Origin: Streptomyces sp. ISL-100 | GTDB lineage: Bacteria > Actinomycetota > Actinomycetes > Streptomycetales > Streptomycetaceae | Assembly (NCBI RefSeq): GCF_018614615.1 | Contig: NZ_JAGGOK010000004.1 | Location: 1-64,000 of the forward strand | DNA: 64,000 nucleotides | Direction: 5' to 3' | Shown: positions 17,177 to 26,183 of the stretch, piece by piece | Layout: every line of letters starts with the position of its first letter | How positions within the stretch are numbered: position 1 is the first letter of the stretch | Position numbers and translations under genes: made by a program | The notes under the pieces: model-generated | What the model saw: only the letters and a program-made list of their open reading frames with translations | What the model was told of the DNA's origin: nothing | Databases searched by the model: none

Positions 17177-18475
17177 ATGGCTGCCGCCCCACGCGAGCGT
17201 TCCCCTTTTCTCGGCCTTCTGCCGCTGCCTGAGCGCACAGCCGTAACCCAGGCGCTGAGGACGGAAACAGTCGGCGGCCTGGTGCTCCTGGCCGCCGCGG
17301 TAGTCGCGCTGGTGTGGGCGAACACCCCGTGGAGCGAGGCGTACGAGCAGATACGCGACTTCCACTTCGGCATACCGGCCCTCGGCCTGGACCTCTCGGT
17401 GCAGCACTGGACCTCCGACGGACTCCTCACCATCTTCTTCCTGGTCGCGGGCATCGAGCTGAAACGCGAATTCGTGGTCGGCGAACTGCGCACGCCCGCC
17501 ACAGCGGCCCTGCCCGTCGTCGCTGCGTTGTGCGGCATGGTGGTGCCGGCCGCCCTGTACGCCGCTACGGTCGCGGCCGGCGGGGGCAGCCTTGAAGGCT
17601 GGGCGGTGCCCATGGCCACCGACATCGCCTTCGCACTGGCCGTCCTGGCGGTCCTCAGCACCCACCTGCCCGCCGCTCTCCGGGCCTTTCTGCTCACCCT
17701 TGCCGTCGTGGACGACCTGGGTGCGATCTTCATCATCGCGATCTTCTTCACCAGCGATCTGAACTTCATGGCCCTCGGCGGAGCCCTTGCCGGTCTCGTC
17801 GTCTTCTACCTTCTCCAGCGCTACCGCGTCCGGGGCTGGTGGTGGTACGTCCCGCTCTCCATCACCACCTGGGCCCTGATGTACAACGGCGGCGTCCACG
17901 CGACCGTCGCCGGCGTTGCCATGGGCCTGATCCTGCGCACCACCCGCGACAAGGGCGAGACCTCCACGCCCGCCGAGCGGACCTCCCACCTGCTGCACCC
18001 GGTATCGGCGGGCGTCGCGGTGCCGCTGTTCGCTCTCTTCGCCGCAGGCGTCGGTGTCTCCGCCGCGTCGCTCTCAGAGGTCTTCACTCAGCCGGAGCCG
18101 CTCGGGGTGGTGCTGGGACTGGTCGTCGGCAAGACCCTGGGCATCTTCGCCGGCACCTACCTTGCTGCCCGCTACACCCGAGCCCGGCTCAACCCGGACC
18201 TGGCGTGGGCCGACGTCTTCGCGCTCGCTGTACTGGCCGGGATCGGATTCACCGTCGCCCTGCTGATCGGTGAACTCGCCTTCCCCGACCCGACCGCAGC
18301 CGAACACATCAAGGCCGCAGTCCTCATCGGATCACTGATCGCGGCCGGCCTGGCCGCACTGCTGATCAAGCGCCGCAACGGGATCTACCGCCGCCTGTAC
18401 GAGGAAGAGAACCGGGACGACGACCACGACGGCATCCCCGACATCTACCAGCGCACCAGTACCGGCCAGAACTGA
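17177..18475 (+). CDS. nhaA: Na+/H+ antiporter NhaA
   Basis: 432 residues, 11-12 TM helices. NhaA landmarks: IFFLVAGIELKREFVVGELR, PMATDIAFALAVLA (discontinuous helix IV) and the ion-binding Asp pair in LAVVDDLGAIFIIAIFF, then GIGFTVALLIGELAF near the C-terminus. It exports Na+ or Li+ in exchange for protons. The ATG at 17177 has CGGAGG 8 bases upstream and was preferred to the in-frame GTG at 17138. It lies between the symporter and the Trk genes in a block of monovalent-cation transport genes. Confidence 0.92.
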   Translation: MAAAPRERSPFLGLLPLPERTAVTQALRTETVGGLVLLAAAVVALVWANTPWSEAYEQIRDFHFGIPALGLDLSVQHWTSDGLLTIFFLVAGIELKREFVVGELRTPATAALPVVAALCGMVVPAALYAATVAAGGGSLEGWAVPMATDIAFALAVLAVLSTHLPAALRAFLLTLAVVDDLGAIFIIAIFFTSDLNFMALGGALAGLVVFYLLQRYRVRGWWWYVPLSITTWALMYNGGVHATVAGVAMGLILRTTRDKGETSTPAERTSHLLHPVSAGVAVPLFALFAAGVGVSAASLSEVFTQPEPLGVVLGLVVGKTLGIFAGTYLAARYTRARLNPDLAWADVFALAVLAGIGFTVALLIGELAFPDPTAAEHIKAAVLIGSLIAAGLAALLIKRRNGIYRRLYEEENRDDDHDGIPDIYQRTSTGQN

Positions 18476-18788
18476 CGAATCGGGCAGGCGTCATGGACCC
18501 CTCCGTGATGACGGTGGCGATCATCGTCGCCGCCCTGGTAGGACCGCCGTGCTGGAGCTGCGGGAACCGTCGCCTGCATCGTGGACCGCCGCCCGCCCCG
18601 GGACTGAGCTGCGGCGCGGGGCTTGACGCCGTATGCGGTGGGCAGAGCGGCGCAAGTACCGCACACACGGCTGTGTCCGCCGTTCCGGTCCCTCTGACGC
18701 ACAGTAGGGTGACGCCCGCTGGAGTGTTGACGCAGCGTTGACGCCAGAGAGCCGATGGAAGGCACGGAACGTGGTGGAAGGCCGGCAG
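18476..18788. other. 313-bp gap before trkH with a possible small-ORF scrap
   Basis: A start at 18493 gives MDPSVMTVAIIVAALVG, which looks like the beginning of a small membrane protein, then loses coding character; a neighbouring frame continues plausibly (VLELREPSPASW). This may be a frameshifted miniature gene. The rest probably holds the trkH promoter. Confidence 0.4.
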
Positions 18789-20162
18789 GTGACCGTACGC
18801 GCGATGCGGGTGCGGCACTCGCTGTTCGCAAAGCATCCGGCCCGTACGGTCGTGATGGCCTTCGCTGCGGTGATCCTGCTCGGGACCGCTCTGCTGGCAC
18901 TGCCGCTCGCTGCGCAGGACGGCCGCGCCGCGGACTTCGTCACCGCCCTGTTCACGTCCACCTCAGCGGTGTGTGTGACCGGCCTCGTAGTGGTCGACAC
19001 GGGCACATACTGGAGCGGCTTCGGCGAAGGCGTCATTCTCGCGCTCATTCAAGTCGGCGGCTTCGGCATCATGACCATGGCCTCGCTGCTCGCGCTACTC
19101 GTGTCCGGCAAGCTGCGCCTGCGCATGCAGCTGACCGCGCAGGCGGAGACGAAGAGCCTCGGCATCGGCGACGTACGCCGGGTACTGCTCGGGGTCGCCG
19201 GCAGCACGCTGATCGTGGAGCTGGCGGTCGGCGCCATGCTGGCCCTGCGGCTTCGGTTCGGCTATGACGAGCCCATCGGAGACTCCGTCTACCTCGGGTT
19301 CTTCCACGCGGTATCGGCCTTCAACAACGCCGGCTTCGGGCTGCGCGTCGACAACCTCGTTCCGTACGCACAGGATCCGTGGGTGACGCTGCCCATCGCC
19401 GCGGCGGTCATCCTGGGCGGCATCGGCTTCCCGGTCCTGCTGGAACTGCTGCGCCATCGACACCGCAAGCGCACCACGGGCCGGCGCAACTGGTCGCTGC
19501 ACACCAGACTGACGCTGCTCACGACGGCGGTGCTCTTGGTGGCCGGAACAGCGCTCACCAGCCTTCTCGAATGGTCCAACCCGGGGACGCTGGGTGCCTT
19601 CGACTGGGGCCAGAAACTGTTGAACGGCTTCTTCCACTCCGCGATGAGCCGCACTGCGGGCTTCAACGCCCTCGACATCGGTGCGATGGAAGCCTCGACC
19701 CTGCTGTTCACGTGCGTGCTGATGTTCATCGGTGGCGGCAGCGCGGGAACGGCCGGCGGTATCAAGGTGACGACCTTCGCGGTACTCGCCGCCGCGATGC
19801 TCGCCGAAGTGCGTGGTGAGCCCCACTCCGAGACGATGGGCCGCCGTCTCGCGCCGCATGCCCTGCGGCAGGCGCTGACTGTGGCACTGCTCGGTGTCGG
19901 GCTGGTCATGGCCTCGACGCTCACCCTGCTGACGATGGTCAAGGCGCCCCTCGAAGCAGTGCTCTTCGAAGCGGTCTCCGCGTTCGGAACCGTCGGAATG
20001 TCCACGGGCATCACCGCGGACTTCTCGGATCCCGGCCGCCTGATACTGATCCTGCTCATGTTCGTCGGCCGGCTCGGCCCGATCACCCTGGTCTCGGCCC
20101 TCGCCCTGCGCGAGCGCACCCGCCGCTACCAGCTACCCGAGGAGCGACCTGTCATTGGGTAA
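18789..20162 (+). CDS. trkH: TrkH-family potassium uptake membrane subunit
   Basis: 457 residues. The four pore loops of the TrkH/KtrB fold are visible in order: TSTSAVCVTGL, SAFNNAGFG, MSRTAGFN and SAFGTVGMS. It forms the K+ translocating dimer gated by the cytosolic TrkA/KtrA ring. The GTG at 18789 was chosen because GGAAGG precedes it by 7-8 bases. Its stop overlaps the next gene by 8 bases, indicating translational coupling with trkA. Confidence 0.9.
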   Translation: MTVRAMRVRHSLFAKHPARTVVMAFAAVILLGTALLALPLAAQDGRAADFVTALFTSTSAVCVTGLVVVDTGTYWSGFGEGVILALIQVGGFGIMTMASLLALLVSGKLRLRMQLTAQAETKSLGIGDVRRVLLGVAGSTLIVELAVGAMLALRLRFGYDEPIGDSVYLGFFHAVSAFNNAGFGLRVDNLVPYAQDPWVTLPIAAAVILGGIGFPVLLELLRHRHRKRTTGRRNWSLHTRLTLLTTAVLLVAGTALTSLLEWSNPGTLGAFDWGQKLLNGFFHSAMSRTAGFNALDIGAMEASTLLFTCVLMFIGGGSAGTAGGIKVTTFAVLAAAMLAEVRGEPHSETMGRRLAPHALRQALTVALLGVGLVMASTLTLLTMVKAPLEAVLFEAVSAFGTVGMSTGITADFSDPGRLILILLMFVGRLGPITLVSALALRERTRRYQLPEERPVIG

Positions 20163-20874
20163 CTACCTGCAAAACATGCGCCGTCGCCGCCGCAAGCGGC
20201 TCGCCGACCAGCACGCCGAAGCGAGCGACCAGCGGGTCGCCGTGATCGGTCTGGGCCGGTTCGGCAGTTCGCTGGCCCATGAGCTGACCCGGCGTGGCTG
20301 GGACGTCATGGGCATCGACACCGACGCACAGCTGGTGCAGCGGCACAGTGATGCCCTGACGCATTCCGCGGTCGCGGACTGCACCGACCCGGAGGTGCTC
20401 CGCCAACTCGGGGTGAACGAGTTCACCAGCGCGGTGGTCGGTATCGGCACCGACATCGAGGCGAGCATCCTGATCACCTCGAACCTGCTGGACGAGGGAG
20501 TGCCCAACATCTGGGCCAAGGCCATCAGCCGTCAGCACGGCCAAATCCTCGAACGCCTCGGCGCCCACCACGTCGTACTGCCGGAGCACGAGATGGGCGA
20601 ACGCGTGGCCCACCTCGTGACCGGGCGCATGCTCGACTTCATCGAGTTCGACGACGACTACGCGCTCGTGAAGACCGTGGCACCCGCCTCCGCCACCGGT
20701 GTGCCGCTCGGCCAGAGCCAGGTGCGCAGCAAGTACGGCGTGACGGTCGTGGGCATCAAACGACCGGGCCAGGACTTCACGTACGCCACGGCGGAAACGG
20801 TTATAGAGAAGGGCGACGTCATCGTCGTCACGGGCAGGACGCAGGCGGTGGAGACCTTCGCCGCACTCAACTGA
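20155..20874 (+). CDS. trkA: TrkA/KtrA-type NAD-binding regulator of K+ uptake
   Basis: 239 residues: a Rossmann TrkA-N domain (VAVIGLGRFGSSLAHEL, ~27-43; the acidic ribose ligand in MGIDTDAQ; VADCTDPEVL) and a TrkA-C domain (~155-239). Single-RCK length fits KtrA. The start is TTG, overlapping trkH by 8 bases with GAGGAG inside trkH, so its translation depends on trkH. It gates TrkH in response to nucleotide. Confidence 0.9.
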   Translation: MGNYLQNMRRRRRKRLADQHAEASDQRVAVIGLGRFGSSLAHELTRRGWDVMGIDTDAQLVQRHSDALTHSAVADCTDPEVLRQLGVNEFTSAVVGIGTDIEASILITSNLLDEGVPNIWAKAISRQHGQILERLGAHHVVLPEHEMGERVAHLVTGRMLDFIEFDDDYALVKTVAPASATGVPLGQSQVRSKYGVTVVGIKRPGQDFTYATAETVIEKGDVIVVTGRTQAVETFAALN

Positions 20875-20899
20875 CCCTGCGTGAAACCTTGTGCTGAAC

Positions 20900-20918
20900 T
20901 ACCTGGCGACGGCAGGTA
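20900..20918 (+). terminator. Weak hairpin after trkA
   Basis: TACCTG and CAGGTA form a 6-bp stem around a 7-base loop, 25 bp after the trkA stop and between convergent genes. Short, with no T-run; a terminator role is plausible but weak. Confidence 0.35.
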
Positions 20919-20988
20919 CATGGGTCGATCCCGGATACACGCCGATGCGGAGCGGGAGGGAGCGTAAGCCCGGCGCCGCCCGGCTGGC

Positions 20989-22434
20989 TCATGCGCTCAC
21001 CGCCGCGCCGAGGCCGTCGCGGGAGCCGCGCATCAGGATCGCGTAGACGGCCGACGCGGTGACGACTCCGACGGGCAGGGCCAGGTCCACACCACCCAGG
21101 GTTTGGGCGAGCGGCCCCGTGTACAGCGTGTTCACGCAGAGGGCGGCAGCGGTGGTGCCTGCCGCGAGCGCCAGTGCACCCGCCCAGTTGACGCCCGCGG
21201 TGAACCAGAAGGGGCTGCCGGGGCTCTCGTCCGTGAGCGCGAGGCCGTCGTAGCGGCCCTGGCGCAGCAGGATGTCCGTGGCGTAGACGGCCATGCTGGG
21301 GCCGAGCAGGACGACGGTCAGCTGGAGGACGTTGCTGACGGTGTCGAGGAAGTTGGACACGAGCACCGCGTACAGGGTCAGGGATACGGCGACGAATCCG
21401 TCGACGATCACGCTGAAGGAGCGGCGGATACGGAGGCCGACGGCCTGGAGGGCCAGGCCGGCGCTGTAGGCGGTCAGGGCGTTGATGGAGATCGTGCCGA
21501 GGACCAGGGCGAGCAGGAAAACGGGGGTGAACCAGCCCGGGAGGATCTCCTCCAGCGCGGTCTGCGGGTCAGTCATGTCGACCGCGGTCGCGGCGAAGGC
21601 GCCCAGGGAGCAGACGATGATGCTGGGCAGGAAGCCGCCGAAGGCCGTCCAGCCCACGATCGCCTTGGGGGACGTCGTACGGGGCAGGTAGCGGGAGAAG
21701 TCGGCGCTGGTCGTGTAGGACAGCGGGCCCGAGGCGATGAGGGTGACACCGGCTATGAGGGTCGCCCACAGATCGGCGCCGGTCAGCGGTTCGGCGGGTA
21801 CGTACGAGAAGTCGGTGTGCCCGAGTACGCCGAAGGCGACGACGGCGAACACCGCGGTGAGGGCCAGGGTGATCGGGAGGTAGAGCCTTACGATCGTGGC
21901 GTGCCCGTAGACGCTGATGGTCAGGGTGAGCGCGGCGATGACCACCACGACGGTGATTTTGACGCCGGTGTTCGTCGTGATGCCGGCCTTCTGGACGAGG
22001 GAGAAGGCGGCGGTCGCGGCGGCGGCCAGGTTCAGGGCGAAGTAACAGACGGAGATCATCCATCCGGTGATCGCGTTGTTCACCCGGTTGCCGCGGATGC
22101 CGTACATGGCCCGCGTGATCACTTCGCTCGGCGTGCCCGAGGCCGGGCCTGAGACGGCGAGAAGTCCCGTGAGCAGCCAGAACAGGTTGCCCACCACGAT
22201 CACGGCGATGGCCTGCCCCAGGCTCAGGCCCATAAGGACCAGCGCGCCGCCGAGCACCAGGCTGAGTTAGTTGACGTTCGCCGCCGCCCAGACGGCGAAC
22301 AACTCGCGGGGGCGACCGTGGCGTTCCTCGTCGGGAATGTAATCGATGCCGTGGGCCTCGACACTGCCCGCGCGGTCCGAGGGCGGCGGCGCACCGTGCG
22401 TGGCTGGGTGCGGGTCGGGGATCGTGGACGCCAT
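20989..22434 (-). pseudogene. NCS1 purine/cytosine-type permease with an in-frame nonsense codon
   Basis: Read from the ATG at 22434 (GGAGGG upstream) the gene encodes 481 codons of an NCS1 transporter: a soluble N-terminus ending ARELFAVWAAANVN-like, then GGALVLMGLSLGQAIAV, YGIRGNRVNNAITGW, and ADFSRYLPRTTSPKAI. About 12 TM helices. Codon 56 (22267-22269) is TAA where relatives have Tyr in an AANVNYLS stretch. A GTG at 22257 could restart translation but would lose part of the first helix. NCS1 proteins import nucleobases, allantoin or hydantoins. It is divergent from tetR and the YtcJ-like gene, suggesting a catabolic cassette. A sequencing error at one base would restore the gene. Confidence 0.8.
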
Positions 22435-22470
22435 GGAGCCCTCCGGGTTTGGTCGTGCCCACCTGCTTGC

Positions 22471-22492
22471 TTATTGGTCGCACACTCAATAA
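22471..22492. promoter_or_regulatory. Operator candidate between the NCS1 permease and tetR genes
   Basis: TTATTG and CAATAA form a perfect inverted repeat separated by 10 bp, 37 bp before the permease start and 10 bp before the TetR start. Its position over both promoters fits autoregulation by the TetR protein and control of the permease. Confidence 0.5.
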
Positions 22493-22502
22493 CGTCTGGG
22501 GT

Positions 22503-23180
22503 ATGTCGTCAAGCGTTCAGAGCAAGCGAGTTCGGAAATCTCCGGCCGCCCGACGTGCGGAAATCGTCGAAGCGGCCGCAGCCGTCGCGCTGACCGAGGG
22601 GCTGGAGTGCGTCACGCTGCGGCGGATCGGCGAAGATCTCGACGTACGGCCGGGCCTCATCAGCCACTACTTCCCCGCGGCGGAGGACCTCGTGGCGGAG
22701 GCGTTCGGCACCGCCGCGAGCGCCGAACTCGACATCCTCCTGCCGGCCGAGAGACCCGATGGGACCCCCACGGAGCACCTGGCGCGGTTCTTCGCCCATG
22801 CGTCGGGACCGGCGTACGACGACATCAGCCGCCTCTGGATCAACGCGCGCCACCTCAGCCGCTACCGGCCCGTTCTGCGCGACCGCGTCGCAGAGCAGGA
22901 GGCCGCCTGGCGCGGGCGGTTGACAGACCTCATCCGGCAGGGCGTCGAGCGGAAGGAATTCCGTACGGACGACCCCCAGGTGACGGCCATCCAGATCCTG
23001 GTCGTACTCGACGGCCTCGGCGCCCACGCGAACACCGACACCAGCAATCGCCCGGAGGCGGTGACGCGCATGGCCGTCACCACGGCGGAGCGGGAACTCG
23101 GGCTGACGAGCGGCACTATTACCCGGTCCGTCAGCCCCTCCACGGACCCGGCCGCCGACTCGTCCAACACCTCCAACTGA
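22503..23180 (+). CDS. TetR-family transcriptional regulator (BetI-like)
   Basis: 225 residues. The N-terminal TetR helix-turn-helix is clear (RRAEIVEAAAAVALTEG, then LRRIGEDLDVRPGLISHYFP, ~12-60), followed by an all-helical ligand domain. ATG at 22503 with a poor RBS (TGGGG). It lies upstream of the YtcJ-like gene in the same direction (31 bp gap) and opposite the permease gene, so it probably represses both. Ligand unknown, perhaps the imported N-heterocycle. Confidence 0.82.
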   Translation: MSSSVQSKRVRKSPAARRAEIVEAAAAVALTEGLECVTLRRIGEDLDVRPGLISHYFPAAEDLVAEAFGTAASAELDILLPAERPDGTPTEHLARFFAHASGPAYDDISRLWINARHLSRYRPVLRDRVAEQEAAWRGRLTDLIRQGVERKEFRTDDPQVTAIQILVVLDGLGAHANTDTSNRPEAVTRMAVTTAERELGLTSGTITRSVSPSTDPAADSSNTSN

Positions 23181-23211
23181 CCGTCCCCCACCCGCTTTCC
23201 GAGGAGCTTCC

Positions 23212-24826
23212 GTGCGCACCCGTCTCGTCCTGCTCTCCGCCCGCCTGCTCGACCCGGTCACGGGCGAGTTCCTGCCGGAGACCGCCCTGGCCGTCTCCGC
23301 AGGGCGGATCTCCGCGATGGGCGCCGACCGCCCGATACGCGCGCTCGCGGACTCCTCGACGACGGTGATCGACCTCAAGGGGGCCGTGGTGACCCCAGGT
23401 CTGGTCGACGGGCACCTCCACCCCGCCTCGGGCGCCGAGCTCACCCACGGACTGGACCTGTCGGGCTGCGCCGACCTGCACGCGGTGCCCGAGACGCTGG
23501 CCCGCGCGGTTCGTACCCTCGCGCCCGGCGCATGGCTGCACGGCTGGGGCCTGGACCCGAACGCCTTCGGCGACCGGTCCGTCGAGGCCGCCGCCCTCGC
23601 CCCGGTGCGTGCCGGCACTCCTCCAGCTCTTCGACGCCCACTCCATGCTGGCCAGCCCCCGCGCGCTCGAACTCGCCGGCGTCGACGGGCCGCGGACCTT
23701 CGCCCAGGCGGCCGAGGTCGTCTGCGACGACGCGGGTCGGCCCACCGGGCTTCTCCTGGAGGACGCCGCCTGCGAACTCGTCGAGCGCGCCGCCCCGCAG
23801 CCCACGCATGCGGAGCGCCGCGACCGGCTCGCCGCAGCCCTGCGCGGCATGGCCGCCGCGGGGCTCACCGGCGGTCACGCCATGGACGCCAACGGCGACA
23901 GCCTCGCGCTCTACGCCGAACTCGACGCGGCCGGAGAGCTGCCGGTGCGGCTGCGGATCGCACCCTGGTGCCAGCCCGGCGCCGACGCCGACACGCTGCG
24001 CGCGCTCATCGAGCAACAGGGCACCGGCGGCACGCTGTGGCGGACCGCGGGCGTCAAGCTCTTCATGGACGGCACCATCGACAACGGCACCGCCTGGCTG
24101 GAACACCCGGACTGTCACGGCGAGTCCACGCACGCCTTCTGGCCCGACCCCGAGGCATACACCCACATCATCGGCGAACTCCACCGGGCCGGCGTACCCA
24201 CCGCCACCCACGCCATCGGTGACGCGGCCGTACGGCACGTCCTCGACACCGTCGAGAAGGCCCTGGCCACCGGCGATGGCGGGGTACGGAACCGGGTCGA
24301 GCACATCGAGACCGTGCCGGACGACACCCTGCGCCGCTTCGCCGAGCTCGGCGTCGTCGCGTCCATGCAGCCCACCCACTGCTGCGATTTCACGCGTGCC
24401 GACCACTCCGACAACTGGTCGCGCCGCATCGGCGAGGAGCGCGCCTCGCGCGCCTGGCGCTGTCGCGACCTGTGGGACTCCGGCGCCATCGTCGTCCTCG
24501 GCTCCGACTGGCCCATCGCCCCCTATCCCCCGCTGGCCGTCATGGCGGGCGCACGCCACCGCCGACCCAGCCGCGATGTGACACAGCCTCCGCACGGCCC
24601 CGAACAGGCGCTGACACCACTGGAGGCGCTCCAGGCATTGACCGTCAACCCCGCCTACGCCGCGGGCGAGGAGCGGCATGCGGGGCTCCTCGCCGTCGGC
24701 CATCGCGCCGATCTGACCGTCTTCGCCGACAACCCCCTCACCACCCCGTCCACCGACCTGCCCCAGCTCCCGGTGCTGCTCACGGTCCTCGACGGGCGCC
24801 CCACCCACCGCGTCGCGGGCCTGTGA
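23212..24826 (+). pseudogene. YtcJ-like amidohydrolase, frameshifted
   Basis: The first frame (GTG start, GAGGAG upstream) encodes the N-terminal beta domain and metal motif VTPGLVDGHLHP and runs to ~APVRAG near 23610. From there the sequence continues in another frame: ALLQLFDAHSMLASPRALEL, VKLFMDGTIDNGT, ATHAIGDAAVR, RVEHIET, VLGSDWPI and a normal C-terminus. Combined length about 535 residues, typical of YtcJ-type amidohydrolases. A small deletion near 23605-23612 explains the break. These enzymes hydrolyse C-N bonds such as cyclic amides. With the NCS1 permease it suggests uptake and hydrolysis of a nitrogen heterocycle. It is either a real pseudogene or a sequence error. Confidence 0.78.
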
Positions 24827-24828
24827 CC

Positions 24829-24879
24829 CGACTTCGCGCGACGGACCGGCCGCCTCCCCCCCGTAGAGACAGGTGACAG
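24829..24879 (+). promoter_or_regulatory. Shared ECF-type promoter element, copy 1 (lytic transglycosylase)
   Basis: This 51-bp stretch, just after the YtcJ stop and 49 bp before the transglycosylase start, is closely similar to 27325-27374 in front of the mce operon. Blocks CGACTTC, CGCGACGGA, CCGCC and CCCCGTAGAG are common to both. CGACGGA and CGTAGAG, about 16 bp apart, could be the -35 and -10 of an ECF sigma factor. The ECF gene lies between the two copies. Promoter activity is inferred. Confidence 0.6.
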
Positions 24880-24882
24880 TGT

Positions 24883-24901
24883 CCGCGCCCCTTCGGCGCG
24901 G
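24883..24901 (+). terminator. Hairpin in the 5' leader of the lytic transglycosylase gene
   Basis: CCGCGCC and GGCGCGG form a perfect 7-bp stem with loop CCTTC. It lies after the promoter-like element and 27 bp before the ATG, so it may terminate YtcJ-gene transcription or structure the transglycosylase leader mRNA. Confidence 0.4.
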
Positions 24902-24927
24902 CAGCGGGATGGGGAGGGGTCTGACAT

Positions 24928-26097
24928 ATGGCTGGACGGGTGGCCGGGCAGTTGGCAGGACGGTTGTCGGGGCGGTTGTCGGGGCGGATACGCAGAGGTG
25001 TTACGGGGACGGCGGTCGCGGCGGCGGCCATGGCGGCGCTGACGGGATCGCAGGCGCCGGGTCTCGCGGCGGGAGCCTCCACGCCCGGGGGTGCCAACAC
25101 ATCACCGGACCAGGAGATTTCAGGCGATACGCACTACTATCACGAACTGCCCCCCTTGGGGGTGCGCTACATGTCCGGCCCGTCCGCACAGCCGTCCTCG
25201 GGCGGCCCCGTCGTCGCGGTCGACCGCGCGGCGCTGCCGGGCACGGTCCTCGCCGCGTACCGGAAGGCGGAGGCGGCGCTCGCACAGAGCGCCCCGGGAT
25301 GCGATCTGCGCTGGCAGTTGCTCGCCGCGATCGGCCAGGTGGAGTCCGGGCAGGCGCGGGGCGGGCGAGTGGACGCGGACGGCACGACGTACGCGCCCAT
25401 CATCGGTCCCCAGCTGAACGGCCGGGGGTTCGCCCAGATCCGGGACACCGACGGCGGCGCGTACGACCGTGACACCTCCTACGACCATGCCGTCGGCCCG
25501 ATGCAGTTCATCCCGTCGACCTGGGCACGGTGGGGCGCCGACGGCAACGGCGACGGCAGCGCGGACCCCCACAACGTCTACGACGCGGCGCTCGCGGCGG
25601 GCCGCTACCTGTGCGCGGGCGGGCGCGACCTCTCCCGGGCCCAGGACCTCGACAGCGCGATCCTGTCCTACAACCGCTCGCGGGAATACCTTCGTGTGGT
25701 CTTGTCCTGGTACGGCTACTTCAGGGACGGGCACCAGGTGGTGCCGGACCGGAGCGGTACGGGTTCCGCTTCCGGTTCCGGTTCTGGTTCTGGTACGAAG
25801 CCGGGCTCGCCCGGTACCGCGGGGAGCAAGCCGGGCGGTGCCGGGCCGCGTACCCCCGCCACACCCTCACGGCCGGCGTCCGAGCCGCCCTCGTCCTCAC
25901 CCAAGCCGTCCGCGAAGCCCACACCCAAGCCCGTTCCGAAGCCCTCGCCGTCGGACCGGTCCACGGGCGGGGTGAAGCCCGTGGCGCCTCTGCCCAGCGC
26001 TCCCGGCACCGGCACCGGCCCCGGCATCGGGCTGCCGGGAGACGGCGAAGGCGTCCTTCCGGACGCGGACGGCGGGACGCTGACCGACAACGGTTAG
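24928..26097 (+). CDS. Secreted lytic murein transglycosylase (SLT/MltB-like)
   Basis: 389 residues. An N-terminal signal sequence (Arg-rich start, hydrophobic run ~27-45, SQAPGLAAGA cleavage region) precedes a lysozyme-like domain (~100-255): LLAAIGQVESG with the catalytic Glu, HAVGPMQFIPSTWARWG, and AALAAGRYLCAGG. A low-complexity Ser/Gly/Pro/Lys tail (~275-389) begins with a repeated GS stretch. It would cleave peptidoglycan glycan strands in the wall. ATG with GGGGAGGGG upstream. Probably co-transcribed with the ECF sigma gene 86 bp downstream from the promoter element at 24829. Confidence 0.85.
   Translation: MAGRVAGQLAGRLSGRLSGRIRRGVTGTAVAAAAMAALTGSQAPGLAAGASTPGGANTSPDQEISGDTHYYHELPPLGVRYMSGPSAQPSSGGPVVAVDRAALPGTVLAAYRKAEAALAQSAPGCDLRWQLLAAIGQVESGQARGGRVDADGTTYAPIIGPQLNGRGFAQIRDTDGGAYDRDTSYDHAVGPMQFIPSTWARWGADGNGDGSADPHNVYDAALAAGRYLCAGGRDLSRAQDLDSAILSYNRSREYLRVVLSWYGYFRDGHQVVPDRSGTGSASGSGSGSGTKPGSPGTAGSKPGGAGPRTPATPSRPASEPPSSSPKPSAKPTPKPVPKPSPSDRSTGGVKPVAPLPSAPGTGTGPGIGLPGDGEGVLPDADGGTLTDNG
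25762..25796 (+). repeat. GGTTCC/GGTTCT hexamer tandem repeat in the transglycosylase linker
   Basis: Imperfect tandem hexamers (GGTTCC, GCTTCC, GGTTCC, GGTTCT, GGTTCT) encode a Gly-Ser linker directly after the catalytic domain. Such repeats can change copy number by slippage without shifting frame. Confidence 0.6.
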
Positions 26098-26183
26098 GAC
26101 TCACTCCCGCCTCCCCCCTCCACAACTCCGAATACCGGGCGGTAACCTCCGGGCGATCAGGAGTGAGCGCGAGGAGGGGCTTC

